Made by a program: the position numbers and the translations under genes. Positions 22,882 through 31,400 of a stretch of DNA of 37,460 bases are shown one piece after another. The notes below the pieces were generated by a model. The model was given only the letters and a program-made list of their open reading frames with translations. It was not told the DNA's origin and ran no database searches. The DNA lies in assembly GCA_036488085.1 (NCBI GenBank), contig DASXHZ010000045.1, positions 1-37,460 of the forward strand, given 5' to 3'. Within the stretch, counting starts at the first letter, position 1; each line of letters opens with the position of its first letter. The DNA is from DASXHZ01 sp036488085. GTDB lineage: Bacteria > Acidobacteriota > Thermoanaerobaculia > Gp7-AA8.

Positions 22882-23910
22882 TCACCGCTTAGAGCCCAAA
22901 AACATGCAGTCGCCGTACGAGTAGAAGAAGTACTTCTCCCGTATCGCCTCGGCGTACGCGTGCCGGATCGTCTCGATCCCCGCGAAGGCGCTGACGAGCA
23001 TCAGAAGCGTCGACTCGGGGAGGTGGAAGTTTGTCAGGAGCTTGTCGACGGCGCGGAACTCGAAGCCGGGCGTGATGAAGATCGAGGTCTCGCGCCAGCC
23101 GGGCTCGAAGCGGCCGTTCCCCTCGCGAATCGCGCTCTCGAGAGTGCGCACCGAGGTCGTGCCGACGGCGACGATGTTCTTGCCGACGTCGAGTGCCGCG
23201 TTCAACCGTGCGGCTGCGTCGGACGTGAGCTCGTAGCGCTCGGTGTCCATCCGATGTTCGGCGACGTCGTCGACCTTAACCGGCTTAAACGTACCGATGC
23301 CGACATGCAGCGTTACGCGGACGATTTCGATACCAAGTGACGCGATCTCATCGAGGATCTCCTGCGTGAAGTGCAGTCCCGCGGTCGGCGCCGCGATCGC
23401 GCCGCGCGCGTTGGCATAAACGGTTTGGTACGCCTCTTTGTCGGAGTCGCGCGGCTGCTCGCGTGCGATGTAGGGCGGCAGCGGCGGCACGCCGACGCGC
23501 TCGATCTCGGACAGATCGCCCTCGAAACGGATCACCACCGTCCCGTCATCGCGCTTCTCCATCACCATCGCGGAAAGCGCGTCGGAGAACTCGACACGAT
23601 CGCCAACGTGCACGCGCTTGGCCGGCTTGCACCACGACTCCCACATCACGTCATCGAGCTGCCGCGTCAGCAGAAACTCGATCGGGTTCTTCATCTGCCC
23701 CTTCGGCTTCGCATACAGCCGCGCCGGAATCACGCGCGTGTCGTTGATGACCAGCACGTCGTCCGGCGTGAGCAACTCGGGAAAGTAGTCGAACGTGTGA
23801 TGCTCGAGGTGGCCTGGCGTGACGACCATCATCCGCGAGCGCCCGCGCTCCCGCGGCTCCTGCGCGATCCGGTCGGGCGGCAGCTCGTAGGCGAAATCGG
23901 TCCGTCTCAT
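22882..23910 (-). CDS. queA: tRNA S-adenosylmethionine ribosyltransferase-isomerase QueA
   Basis: Transfers and rearranges the ribosyl group of SAM onto 7-aminomethyl-deazaguanine in tRNA, giving epoxyqueuosine. 342 residues from ATG 23910 (MRRTDFAYELPPDRIAQEP). It contains VINDTRVIPARL, GAIAAPTAGLHFT, VTLHVGIGTFKPV, AVGTTSVRTLES and NFHLPESTLLMLVSAF, and ends FFYSYGDCMFL, all family hallmarks. The longer in-frame extension overlaps the divergent deacetylase and was rejected. GATAAT 13 nt upstream is a -10 candidate. No tgt or other queuosine gene is adjacent. Confidence 0.97.
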   Translation of the reverse strand: MRRTDFAYELPPDRIAQEPRERGRSRMMVVTPGHLEHHTFDYFPELLTPDDVLVINDTRVIPARLYAKPKGQMKNPIEFLLTRQLDDVMWESWCKPAKRVHVGDRVEFSDALSAMVMEKRDDGTVVIRFEGDLSEIERVGVPPLPPYIAREQPRDSDKEAYQTVYANARGAIAAPTAGLHFTQEILDEIASLGIEIVRVTLHVGIGTFKPVKVDDVAEHRMDTERYELTSDAAARLNAALDVGKNIVAVGTTSVRTLESAIREGNGRFEPGWRETSIFITPGFEFRAVDKLLTNFHLPESTLLMLVSAFAGIETIRHAYAEAIREKYFFYSYGDCMFLGSKR

Positions 23911-23944
23911 AGATGGCGCGGCGATTATCCGCGTATCAAGACCG

Positions 23945-24712
23945 GTGCGCGCGACGCAGGCTCTCCTCCTCCTTCTCGGCATTCTCGCAACGCCGGCTCC
24001 GGTGTTCGCACAGAGGGCCCGCGCCGCGCGCGTCCCAGACCTCTCGCGCCTCCTCGTCATCACGGCGCACCCCGATGACGAGTCGCTCTTCGCCCCCCTC
24101 CTCGGCGCGCGATGCGGCATCACCGCCGAGTGCACGCTGCTCGTCATGACGCACGGCGAAAACGGCCCATGCGTCCTGCCGGCCGGTTGCGGCCCTGATC
24201 TCGCCGCAACACGCTCGGCAGAGCTGACGGCGGCCGCGGCCTTCCTCCAATCACGGCTCGAGCTCTGGACGCTTCCGGACGTGATGAGCGACGTCGTCGA
24301 GCAGTGGGGCGGCCACGACGCGCTGGTGCAGCGAATGGCCGAGGCGATCGACGGCGTGCGTCCAACGGCGATCCTCACCTTCGATCCAGCTCACGGCACG
24401 ACCTGCCATCCCGCCCACCGCGCCGTCGGCGCGGCGGTCGCCGAGGCAGCCGGCGAGCGGGACGTGTACTTCATCGAGACGCGCGCGACCGTCGACGCCG
24501 GGCGGTACATGCTTTCGCGCGCCATCGACCGCGCCTCGACGACGCTCATGTTCGTCGTCGCCGCGTCATGGCACTTCATGGTCGACGACATGCGGGTTCA
24601 CGCATCGCAGTTCACCGAGACCGCCATCGAGTCGGTCGCGGACATCAGCGACAGAACGATCGTGATGATTCCGGCGAGCGCGACCGCGTCGTACAACCAC
24701 CCCTGCGACTAG
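23945..24712 (+). CDS. Secreted PIG-L family deacetylase
   Basis: 255 residues from GTG 23945 with a signal peptide (ALLLLLGILATPAPVFAQ). The PIG-L/LmbE zinc site is formed by ITAHPDDES near residue 41 and by CHPAHRAVG near the middle; MTHGENGP is the usual third motif. Family members remove acetyl groups from N-acetylglucosamine-containing substrates. The signal peptide suggests an exported substrate such as an envelope glycan. 34 bp separate it from the divergent queA. Its stop TAG begins a TAGAAT hexamer used by mogA. Confidence 0.88.
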   Translation: MRATQALLLLLGILATPAPVFAQRARAARVPDLSRLLVITAHPDDESLFAPLLGARCGITAECTLLVMTHGENGPCVLPAGCGPDLAATRSAELTAAAAFLQSRLELWTLPDVMSDVVEQWGGHDALVQRMAEAIDGVRPTAILTFDPAHGTTCHPAHRAVGAAVAEAAGERDVYFIETRATVDAGRYMLSRAIDRASTTLMFVVAASWHFMVDDMRVHASQFTETAIESVADISDRTIVMIPASATASYNHPCD

Positions 24713-24715
24713 AAT
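24710..24715 (+). promoter_or_regulatory. TAGAAT -10-like box formed by the PIG-L stop codon
   Basis: Stop codon TAG plus AAT gives TAGAAT, ending 7 nt before the mogA GTG, so transcription would start at or next to the start codon. No Shine-Dalgarno sequence is present. No recognisable -35. Confidence 0.4.
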
Positions 24716-24722
24716 CCCTGGC

Positions 24723-25193
24723 GTGATCGCGCGCGTCATCACCTGCAGCGATGCCGCATCGCGTGGCGAGCGCGAAGATCGCTCCGGACCCGCCGTCCGC
24801 GCGGTGCTGGAAGAGAACGGCTTCCAAGTCGATGCGGTCATGGTGGTTCCCGACGAGATCGACGCCATTGCGACCGCCATCGAAAACGCGACCGGCGACG
24901 GCGTGCGGCTCGTCGTCACGACCGGCGGAACCGGGATCGCGCCGCGCGATGTGACCCCCGAAGCCACCGAGCGCGTCTGCGACCGTGTGGTGCCGGGGTT
25001 CGGCGAAGTGATGCGCACGACCTCGAAAATGGGACCTCTGTCACGCGCCGGCGCTGCGACGCGTGGAACGGCATTGGTCGTGAATCTTCCTGGCAGCGTG
25101 AATGGAGCGACCGAATGCCTCCGCGCGATCCTGCACCTGATTCCACACGCACTCGAGCTGCTGAGCGGAGCGCGCGTGGAGAAACATCCGTGA
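24723..25193 (+). CDS. Molybdopterin adenylyltransferase MogA/MoaB-like
   Basis: 156 residues. Begins IARVITCSDAASRGEREDRSG, with the MoCF_biosynth phosphate loop TTGGTGIAPRDVTPEAT and the C-terminal NLPGSVNGATECL. It activates molybdopterin by adenylation before molybdenum insertion. No other moa/moe gene is nearby. GTG start. The end overlaps the namZ-like gene by GTGA. Whether it is MogA or the related MoaB cannot be decided from motifs alone. Confidence 0.92.
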   Translation: MIARVITCSDAASRGEREDRSGPAVRAVLEENGFQVDAVMVVPDEIDAIATAIENATGDGVRLVVTTGGTGIAPRDVTPEATERVCDRVVPGFGEVMRTTSKMGPLSRAGAATRGTALVVNLPGSVNGATECLRAILHLIPHALELLSGARVEKHP

Positions 25194-26404
25194 CTGAGGT
25201 CCTGACGGGCCTCGACGTCATTGCCCGCGACGGGTCGCCCGTACGCAACAAGCGTATCGGCCTCCTCTCGCATCAGGCCGCCGTGTCGCGCGACCTGAAG
25301 CGCGCGGCCGACATCCTGCGCGACATCGAAGGGTGCAATCTCGCCCGCATGTTCGGCCCCGAGCACGGCTACTGGGGCGTGATGCAGGACATGGAAGGCG
25401 CCACGCAGGAGAACGACGCGGCGGCCGGCGCCGAGGTCCATTCGCTGTACGCGGTGACCACGTCGCAGGACATGACCGACCTCGAGGCGGCGAAGGAGAA
25501 GCTCCGTCCCAAGCCGGAGTGGCTCGCCGACTTGGACGCGCTCGTCGTCGACCTGCAGGACGTCGGCTCGCGCTACTACACCTTCGTTTACACGATGAAG
25601 TTCTGCATGGAGGTGGCGGCGAAGACGGGAACGGAAGTGATCGTCCTCGACCGGCCGAATCCGATCGGCGGGACGCATGTCGAAGGGAACGTCCTCGAGC
25701 CGGAGTGGATCAGCTTCGTCGGCCATCACGTCCTCCCGGTGCGGCACGGGATGACGATCGGCGAGCTCGCGCAGCTCTTCAATGCCGGCATCGGCTGCAA
25801 GCTGACGGTGATCCCGATGCAGGGATGGCGGCGGTCGATGTGGTGGGACGACACCGGCCTGCCGTGGGTCTTCCCGTCGCCGAACATGGCGACGCTGGAG
25901 ACGGCGACGGTCTATCCCGGCATGTGCCTCATCGAAGCGCTCGATGCTGTAAGTGAAGGCCGCGGGACGACAAAGCCGTTCGAGATCTTCGGCGCGCCGG
26001 GGCTCGATCACTTCCGTTTCTCCGAAGCGCTGAACGATCTGAGTCTGCCCGGCGTCCTCTTTCGCCCGCAACTCTTCAAGCCGATGTTCCAGAAGAGCGC
26101 CGGGAACGTCTGCGGCGGCGCCCAGATCCACGTCACCGATCGCGAGACCTTCCGCCCCTACGAGACCGGCCTCTGGATCGTGAATGTCCTCCACGACCTC
26201 ATGGGCAACGCCTTCGCCTGGCGCAGCGCACCGTACGAGTACGAGCCCGCCGCAACGCGTCCGGCGATCAATCTCCTCACGGGGACCGCCGAGTACAAAC
26301 GTCTCATCGAGACCGGCGGCGATCTGCGCGCTTGGATCGGGACGTGGGACGAGGCGCTACAGCCGTTCCTCGCGCTTCGCGAAGAGTTCCTGATTTACGA
26401 ATAA
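25190..26404 (+). CDS. DUF1343 / NamZ-type exo-beta-N-acetylmuramidase
   Basis: 404 residues of the DUF1343 family (GH171), whose Bacillus member NamZ releases MurNAc from the non-reducing end of peptidoglycan fragments. Hallmarks: GLLSHQAAVSRD, MFGPEHGYWGVMQD, DLQDVGSRYYTFVYTM, VLDRPNPIGG and FPSPNMATLETATVYPG. There is no signal peptide at the GTG 25190 start, so the protein may act in the cytoplasm on recycled muropeptides, unlike secreted NamZ. It overlaps mogA by 4 nt. Its 3' end runs into a decayed gene pair on the other strand. No other muropeptide recycling gene is adjacent. Confidence 0.92.
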   Translation: MTEVLTGLDVIARDGSPVRNKRIGLLSHQAAVSRDLKRAADILRDIEGCNLARMFGPEHGYWGVMQDMEGATQENDAAAGAEVHSLYAVTTSQDMTDLEAAKEKLRPKPEWLADLDALVVDLQDVGSRYYTFVYTMKFCMEVAAKTGTEVIVLDRPNPIGGTHVEGNVLEPEWISFVGHHVLPVRHGMTIGELAQLFNAGIGCKLTVIPMQGWRRSMWWDDTGLPWVFPSPNMATLETATVYPGMCLIEALDAVSEGRGTTKPFEIFGAPGLDHFRFSEALNDLSLPGVLFRPQLFKPMFQKSAGNVCGGAQIHVTDRETFRPYETGLWIVNVLHDLMGNAFAWRSAPYEYEPAATRPAINLLTGTAEYKRLIETGGDLRAWIGTWDEALQPFLALREEFLIYE

Positions 26405-26499
26405 CATCGCTTCTGTGTAGCGCCGGCAATCCTGCCGGCGACGCGCCCGATAAGTTCCAGCGCCTCGCGCACCTTGCGGAACAGTTGCTCCACCACCAT
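26395..26499 (-). pseudogene. Truncated remnant, possible nucleotidyltransferase-like partner
   Basis: A 34-codon frame begins ATG 26499 with MVVEQLFRKVREALELIGRV, a plausible N-terminus. It then switches to residues encoded by the GCCGGC repeat element at 26409-26444 (AGRIAGATQK) and stops inside the namZ-like gene. The helix resembles the start of MNT/AbiEii-like nucleotidyltransferases that commonly follow the small protein encoded upstream. The body of the gene is missing, apparently deleted at the repeat. The link to that family is inference from a short stretch. Confidence 0.45.
26409..26444 (-). repeat. CTTCTGTGT-GCCGGC hairpin element at a gene breakpoint
   Basis: Preamble GCTTCTGTGT followed by the perfect hairpin CGCCGGCA-ATCC-TGCCGGCG (26421-26440). 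It starts 5 bp after the namZ-like stop on plus, and truncates the minus-strand remnant at 26395-26499. Related to the elements at 22496 and 19351. Confidence 0.85.
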
Positions 26500-26776
26500 C
26501 GCGCGTTCGCCGGAGCTCTCCGTAGAAAATTCGACACACTTCTCGGGTGACCTCGTCCTCCGAAAACTCAGGGTGCCGCATCCGAATACCAGCGCGCGAC
26601 AATTCGCGAATGGCCTCGCTCAATTCGGCGGCGATTTCCGCGCGGAGTGAAGGTCCCGCCCTCCGATATGCACGAAGGTGTACGGCGTGCGCCGTCGCCG
26701 TCGTGTCGTTCGGTCTCACAACCGCATTCTAGCGTCGCAGCTCCGGCGGCTCGGGATGACAGTTGAGGCGTCGGGA

Positions 26777-26782
26777 TAGACT
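26777..26782 (+). promoter_or_regulatory. Putative -10 (TAGACT) of the cupin gene
   Basis: TAGACT 11 nt before the ATG at 26794, the same hexamer as before tmk. No Shine-Dalgarno sequence is visible. Weak evidence alone. Confidence 0.25.
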
Positions 26783-26793
26783 GCGGCGCACAC

Positions 26794-27210
26794 ATGCAGA
26801 TCAAGCTCGGTCTCGCGGCCGTCCTCCTTACCGCCGCCACGATGCAGCCCATCCAGATCACGAGCGTGGTGTGGAAGGACGCGCCGCCGACGATGCCCGC
26901 GGGCGCGAAGATGGCGGTGCTCGAGGGCGATCCGAAGCACGACGGCATGTTCACGATCCGGGTGAAGCTGCCGGCGGGCGCGAAGATCGGGCCGCATTTT
27001 CATCCGCAGCCCGAGCGCGTCACGGTCATTTGGGGCGAGGCGCGGGTCGGCTTCGGCGACGTCTTCGACATGAAGAAGACGAAGCGCTTCCCGGCCGGGA
27101 GCTTCTACATCAACCCGCCCGAGTCGCATCATTACCTCTACTTCCCGCGCACCACGATCCTCCAGATGACGGGGCAGGGGCCGTGGGAACTGCACTACGT
27201 CAAAGAGTGA
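26794..27210 (+). CDS. Exported cupin-domain protein
   Basis: 138 residues with a short signal peptide (QIKLGLAAVLLTAATMQ). A single cupin barrel follows, with metal-ligand motif 1 in GPHFHPQPERVTVIWGE (HxH and downstream Glu region) and motif 2 around FPAGSFYINPPESHHYLYF. Such small secreted cupins may bind metals or small ligands; no enzyme activity can be assigned. The stop overlaps the following pseudouridine synthase by GTGA, an odd pairing of an exported protein with an RNA-modifying enzyme, probably just compact packing. Confidence 0.88.
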   Translation: MQIKLGLAAVLLTAATMQPIQITSVVWKDAPPTMPAGAKMAVLEGDPKHDGMFTIRVKLPAGAKIGPHFHPQPERVTVIWGEARVGFGDVFDMKKTKRFPAGSFYINPPESHHYLYFPRTTILQMTGQGPWELHYVKE

Positions 27211-27908
27211 CCTCGATCGCCGAGCTGTCGCTCGATGTCCTTTACGAAGACGACGTCCTGCTCTTCGTGAACAAACCGCCGCGTCTCGTCGTCCAGCGCG
27301 GGTACGACCCCGACGAGCCGACGCTCCTCGATCTGGCCGGTGAACACGCCGGCAAGCCGGTGCACCTCCTCCAACGCCTCGACCGCGGCACTTCCGGCGT
27401 CATCTTTTTCTCGAAGTCATCGGCGATGAACGTGCGGATCACGCGTCAGTTCGAGACGAAGCGGATCAAGAAGACATATCTCGCGCTCTGCGAAGGCGAG
27501 CTCGCAGAACGCCAGACGATCGACGCTCCCATCGCGCGGATCGGCGCGATCAAGTTCGGCGTCCGTGACGATGGCCGCCGCTCGGTGACGCACATCGAGC
27601 CGCTCTCGACCACCCCGAACGGCACGTTTCTCCGGATCATCCTCGAGACCGGCCGCACGCACCAGATCCGCGTCCACCTCTCGGCCATCGCCCACCCGCT
27701 CCTCGGCGACTGGCTCTACGGCGACCGCCACAGTGCCGAACGCCCGATGCTCCACGCCGTCCTGCTCGAGATGACACACCCCGCCACGCGCGAGCCTCTC
27801 CGAGTTGGCGCCCCGCTCGCTAGCGACTTCTGCGATGAGGCTGCGAAACGCGGAATCGTTCTCGAATCAGGACAAAGCGACCTCCCCATGCTCCACGTAA
27901 ACCACTGA
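27207..27908 (+). CDS. RluA-family pseudouridine synthase
   Basis: 233 residues from GTG 27207. Catalytic motif II is HLLQRLDRGTSGVIFFSKSS, with the essential Asp in RLDRGTSG. VLYEDDVLLFVNKPP is motif I; GRTHQIRVHLSAI and HPLLGDWLYGD are motif III. There is no N-terminal S4 domain, so it resembles short RluA/TruC-like enzymes that modify rRNA or tRNA; the target uridine is unknown. The larger in-frame extension upstream overlaps the cupin gene and was rejected. Confidence 0.95.
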   Translation: MTSIAELSLDVLYEDDVLLFVNKPPRLVVQRGYDPDEPTLLDLAGEHAGKPVHLLQRLDRGTSGVIFFSKSSAMNVRITRQFETKRIKKTYLALCEGELAERQTIDAPIARIGAIKFGVRDDGRRSVTHIEPLSTTPNGTFLRIILETGRTHQIRVHLSAIAHPLLGDWLYGDRHSAERPMLHAVLLEMTHPATREPLRVGAPLASDFCDEAAKRGIVLESGQSDLPMLHVNH

Positions 27909-27915
27909 AAGGATT

Positions 27916-27921
27916 AGAATA
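27916..27921 (+). promoter_or_regulatory. Putative -10 (TAGAAT)
   Basis: TAGAAT in a locally AT-rich stretch (GGATTAGAATAAAC), 43 nt before the ATG at 27965, which also has AGGAG upstream. This would give a conventional leader of about 37 nt for the NTF2-like gene and the kinase behind it. Confidence 0.45.
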
Positions 27922-27964
27922 AACAGGAACGTGAGCCCCGTTACGGATTGCAGGAGACGAAGCC

Positions 27965-28402
27965 ATGAGATTCCGGTTGATGCTCGCAGCGATGATTCTG
28001 ACGTTCGTGCCGCTGGCGGCCGAGGCCCAGTTCAAGGACCTCGACGTGGCGATGTCGAACCTCACGCGCGGCTTCGGCAGCGGCGACTCCCAGGCGGTCG
28101 TGGCTGGAATCGGCGCGAGCGACCAGGTCCGGCTGCAGTTTCCCGGCCTCATCGAACAGAACGGGAACTACTACGGCCACGACCAGGCGGCATACCTCCT
28201 CGACGGCCTCTTCAACCGCGTGAAGCCGAGCGCCTTTGACGTCAAGCGCGCCGTGAAGAAGAGCGTCGACAACGAGTATGAAATCGATGCCGTCTGGACC
28301 GTTCAGGTCGCGGGCAAGCCGCAGACGCGAGATCTTTACGTGAGGCTCCGCAACAACAAAGACCACTGGTCGGTGACGTCGATACAGTCCGGGAGCAAAT
28401 GA
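27965..28402 (+). CDS. Exported NTF2-like (DUF4783-like) protein
   Basis: 145 residues with a signal peptide (FRLMLAAMILTFVPLAAEAQ, cleavage likely after AEA). The mature part has an NTF2/SnoaL-like pattern: an N-terminal helix (LDVAMSNLTRGFGSGD), then YYGHDQAAYLLDGLFNR, YEIDAVWTVQ and KDHWSVTSIQSGSK. It resembles the DUF4783 small secreted proteins. The AGGAG before the ATG supports the start. The stop overlaps the large kinase gene by ATGA, so it may be a periplasmic accessory of the kinase; this is inference. Confidence 0.8.
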   Translation: MRFRLMLAAMILTFVPLAAEAQFKDLDVAMSNLTRGFGSGDSQAVVAGIGASDQVRLQFPGLIEQNGNYYGHDQAAYLLDGLFNRVKPSAFDVKRAVKKSVDNEYEIDAVWTVQVAGKPQTRDLYVRLRNNKDHWSVTSIQSGSK

Positions 28403-31400
28403 TCCGATCCCAGTGGCTCGCCCCGATCGCCGTCGCGCTTGCGACGGCGATTCGTGTTTTTGCGCCACGCGATCTCTTCCCCATCGCCGTCTCCTCGATC
28501 CTCCTCATCGGCGCGGTGATCGGGATCGCGTTCGCACGTCGCGCCACGCTCCGGATCATCTCGATCCTCATCCTGCTCGTGGCGATCGTCGACTTCGCGA
28601 CACTCTGGCGCGTGCACGACGTCGACCGCGACTTCACCGCGAGAGTGCATGAGCGCCTCTCGGCCGACGCCGACGACGTTCGCGCCGACGTCGCGGACAT
28701 CGAGACGCGGCTCGACGCCTCCGCGCAAGGACTTGCGGCTCGCATCAACGCCGCGCCGCACGCCACGCGCGACGCGCTCTTCCGGATGCTGCACCAGGAG
28801 CTGCATCGCGATCCCGGCCGCGGGGCGCGCGTCGTCAACGCGGCAAACAACGAAGTCGCGTGGTGGGGCGAGGACCTCCGCGCCGACGGCGCGAAGACGT
28901 ACGAGTTCGACACCACGAACCTCTACATCATCAGGAGCCGGCCGCTGACGCACGGCGGTTTCGTGCAGGTCTACGCGCGCATCGGAAACGGCGCCGGCAA
29001 CGACTCGCCGCTCGATCCGAAAGACCCGTGGGTGGTCGGCTCGGTCTTCAACAGCGGCTTCCTGCGGAAGGACGCGTCGACCGAACGTTTCCAGATCGCG
29101 AAGCATCCCGACGCGCAGCTCCTCATCGATCTCGCACCGCGGACGCGCGCCGAGGTCGAACAGCGGACGCGCGACGATGGAGGGAACGTCGCGGCGATAC
29201 TGCTCGCGTGCGCGGCGCTGATCGCGGTGACGTTCACGAAGCGCAGAAACGCCGCGCTGCTGATTTTCATCGTGATCGTCGGCCGTTTAGCGGTCCTCGG
29301 CATTCATGTGGGCGACGACCCGCTGCACATCTTCCGCTACGACGTCTTCGCCTCGAAGCTCCTCGGTCCATTCAGCAAGTCGCCGTTCGATTTGCTCGTG
29401 ACCGCGGCGACACTCCTCGCGATCGGCCTCATCCTCCGCGAGCCGCTCGAACGGATGAACGTGATCGTTCGAGCCGGCGTCGCGCTCATCGCCGGATGGG
29501 GCTTCGTCGCGCTGACGGAGAACCTGGTCAACAACTCGAGACTCTCCGCGATCCCGGAGCACATCGTTCCGACGTCGACCGCGCAGGCGGTGCTCCTCGG
29601 GGCGCTACTCCTCTTCGCGCTCATCCTGCTGCTTCTGGCGCGGCATCGCGACCGTCCGCGGCCGGCACTGATCGCGATTGCCATCGCGATCGTCCCAATG
29701 CTCCTCGTCGCCCTCGGTGCGGGTGCGGCGTATCTCTACGTCGGTTTCGCGCTGCTCGCGTTCATCGCCATCTGCGCATTCGTCACGGAGCCGGTGTTGC
29801 GGCTGATCGCGATTGCGCTCATCGCGGGCCTGGTCGTCTTCGCGCCCGAGCAGATCTTCGAGCGCGCCAGCGCGCGGCGTTTCATCTCGGAGACCTACGC
29901 GCCGCTGGTCGCCGGCGAGTCGGGCCAGCTCCGGACGATGATCGAGGACACGCTGCACAACGAGTTCACGCGCACCGACCTCTCGACCATCCTCCCCGAC
30001 GACTATCGCCACATGAACCTCGACGATCTGGCGTACGCGGTGTGGCTGCGGAGCGACCTGTCGAAGTGGCGCATCCCGGCGGTCATCACGATCGACGACG
30101 AGTTCACGCGCTCCACCATCAGCCGTTTCGGCATCGGCCTGCCGCAGTTCACGGAACGCAGCAACGGCTCGACGCGTGAGCTGCTGCAGGTCGGTAGAGT
30201 CACCCGCGTCCTCATCCATCACGACTTCGACGTCACCGCCTGGGGAACGACGATCGCCCTCGGCAGCGTGCACGTCGTCAACCCGGCCGATCCCGGTTCG
30301 CTGGCATCCGCCGACGTCTATCGCGACTTCTTCCAGTCGGGCGCCGAGGATCTGACGACGGGGCTGCACGCGCAGCGGGAGCCGGCGATATACGATGCCG
30401 ACGGGAATGCCCACGGAGCAACGATGCGGCTGCCGCAGAGCCCATCGTTCTACTTCTCGCGGCTGAAGCCCGGCTCCGGGATGTGGATCGAGCAGTCGAA
30501 CGCCGATCCGCCCGCGATCTATCTGCGGCGCGCCGAGACGGCGCTCTTCGCGTTTCCGCTCCAGGTTCCGGACACGACGCAGGTCATCCAACGCGCCGGC
30601 GGCGTGATCATCTGGAGCATCGCCGCCGTGCTCCTCATCCTCGGTTTTCGCTTCATGCCGGGGATGATCGCGGCGCTGCGCCGGGCTCCCAAGACGCTCG
30701 ACTTCCGTGCACGGACGTCGCTCTACGTCGCGGGCGTCGTCATCCTCCCGCTCATCATCTTCGTGATCTTCGTCCGGGCGTACGTCGCGAACCGGCTGGA
30801 GGCCGAGTACTTCGATCGCGGCCAGACGGCGCTCAACTCGGCGCAACGCGTGGTCGAGGACTATCTCGCGTCGTCGAGCGCGGTCAGCCCCGAGCAGGTG
30901 CTGAACGACGAAGTCCTCGCCTGGCTCGCGCGCGTCGTCGGCCACGACCTCCATCTCTATCGAGGCGAGCAACTCATCGCATCGTCACGCCGCGATCTCT
31001 TCGCGGCGCACATCGAGGCGCAGCGGCTTCCCGGCGACGTCTACGAGTCGATCGTCCTCAGCGGCGGCCAGTTCCATCGCGCCCGGCGCAACACCGGGCC
31101 GTCGCAGTACATCGAGATCTATTCGCCGATCAATCTCGCGCCTGGCACGAGCTACACCCTCGCGCTGCCGTTCATCGTCCAGGGACGGCAGATTGAAGCT
31201 CAGGTGAACGACCTCGCCACGACCATCTACATGCTCCTGGTCTTCATCGCGCTCGCGGCGATCGGGGTCGCGTTTCGCATCGCGGCGACGGTGACGCGTC
31301 CGGTGCAAGGGCTGGTCGCCGGCGCCCGCGGCATCGCGCGCGGCAATTTCGACGTGAGGGTCGCCGTCCCGACCGACCCCGACCTCGGCCTCCTCGTCAC

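Larger units (their letters stand above)
26357..26719 (-). pseudogene. Small VHLRAYRRAGP-type protein with lost 3' end
   Basis: From GTG 26719 the first 67 codons read like a conserved small protein: AVHLRAYRRAGPSLRAEIAA, then LSEAIRELSRAGIRMRHPEFSEDEVTREV and IFYGE. Proteins of about 70 residues with this R(H)PE(Y/F)SE pattern are frequently encoded just before a nucleotidyltransferase-like gene. After codon 67 the frame turns into Arg/Gly-rich sequence that runs over the partner remnant, the repeat and the antisense of the namZ-like gene, so the native stop was probably lost by an indel near 26520. The codons before this point look intact. Confidence 0.55.

Noticed and set aside
22504..23340. 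Plus-strand frames with heptapeptide repeats (HVWQAAR, GTCGKPR)
   Set aside because: All frames through the 21-bp array are open because 21 is a multiple of three; no start site, conserved domain or consistent codon use supports coding, and the end runs antisense to queA.
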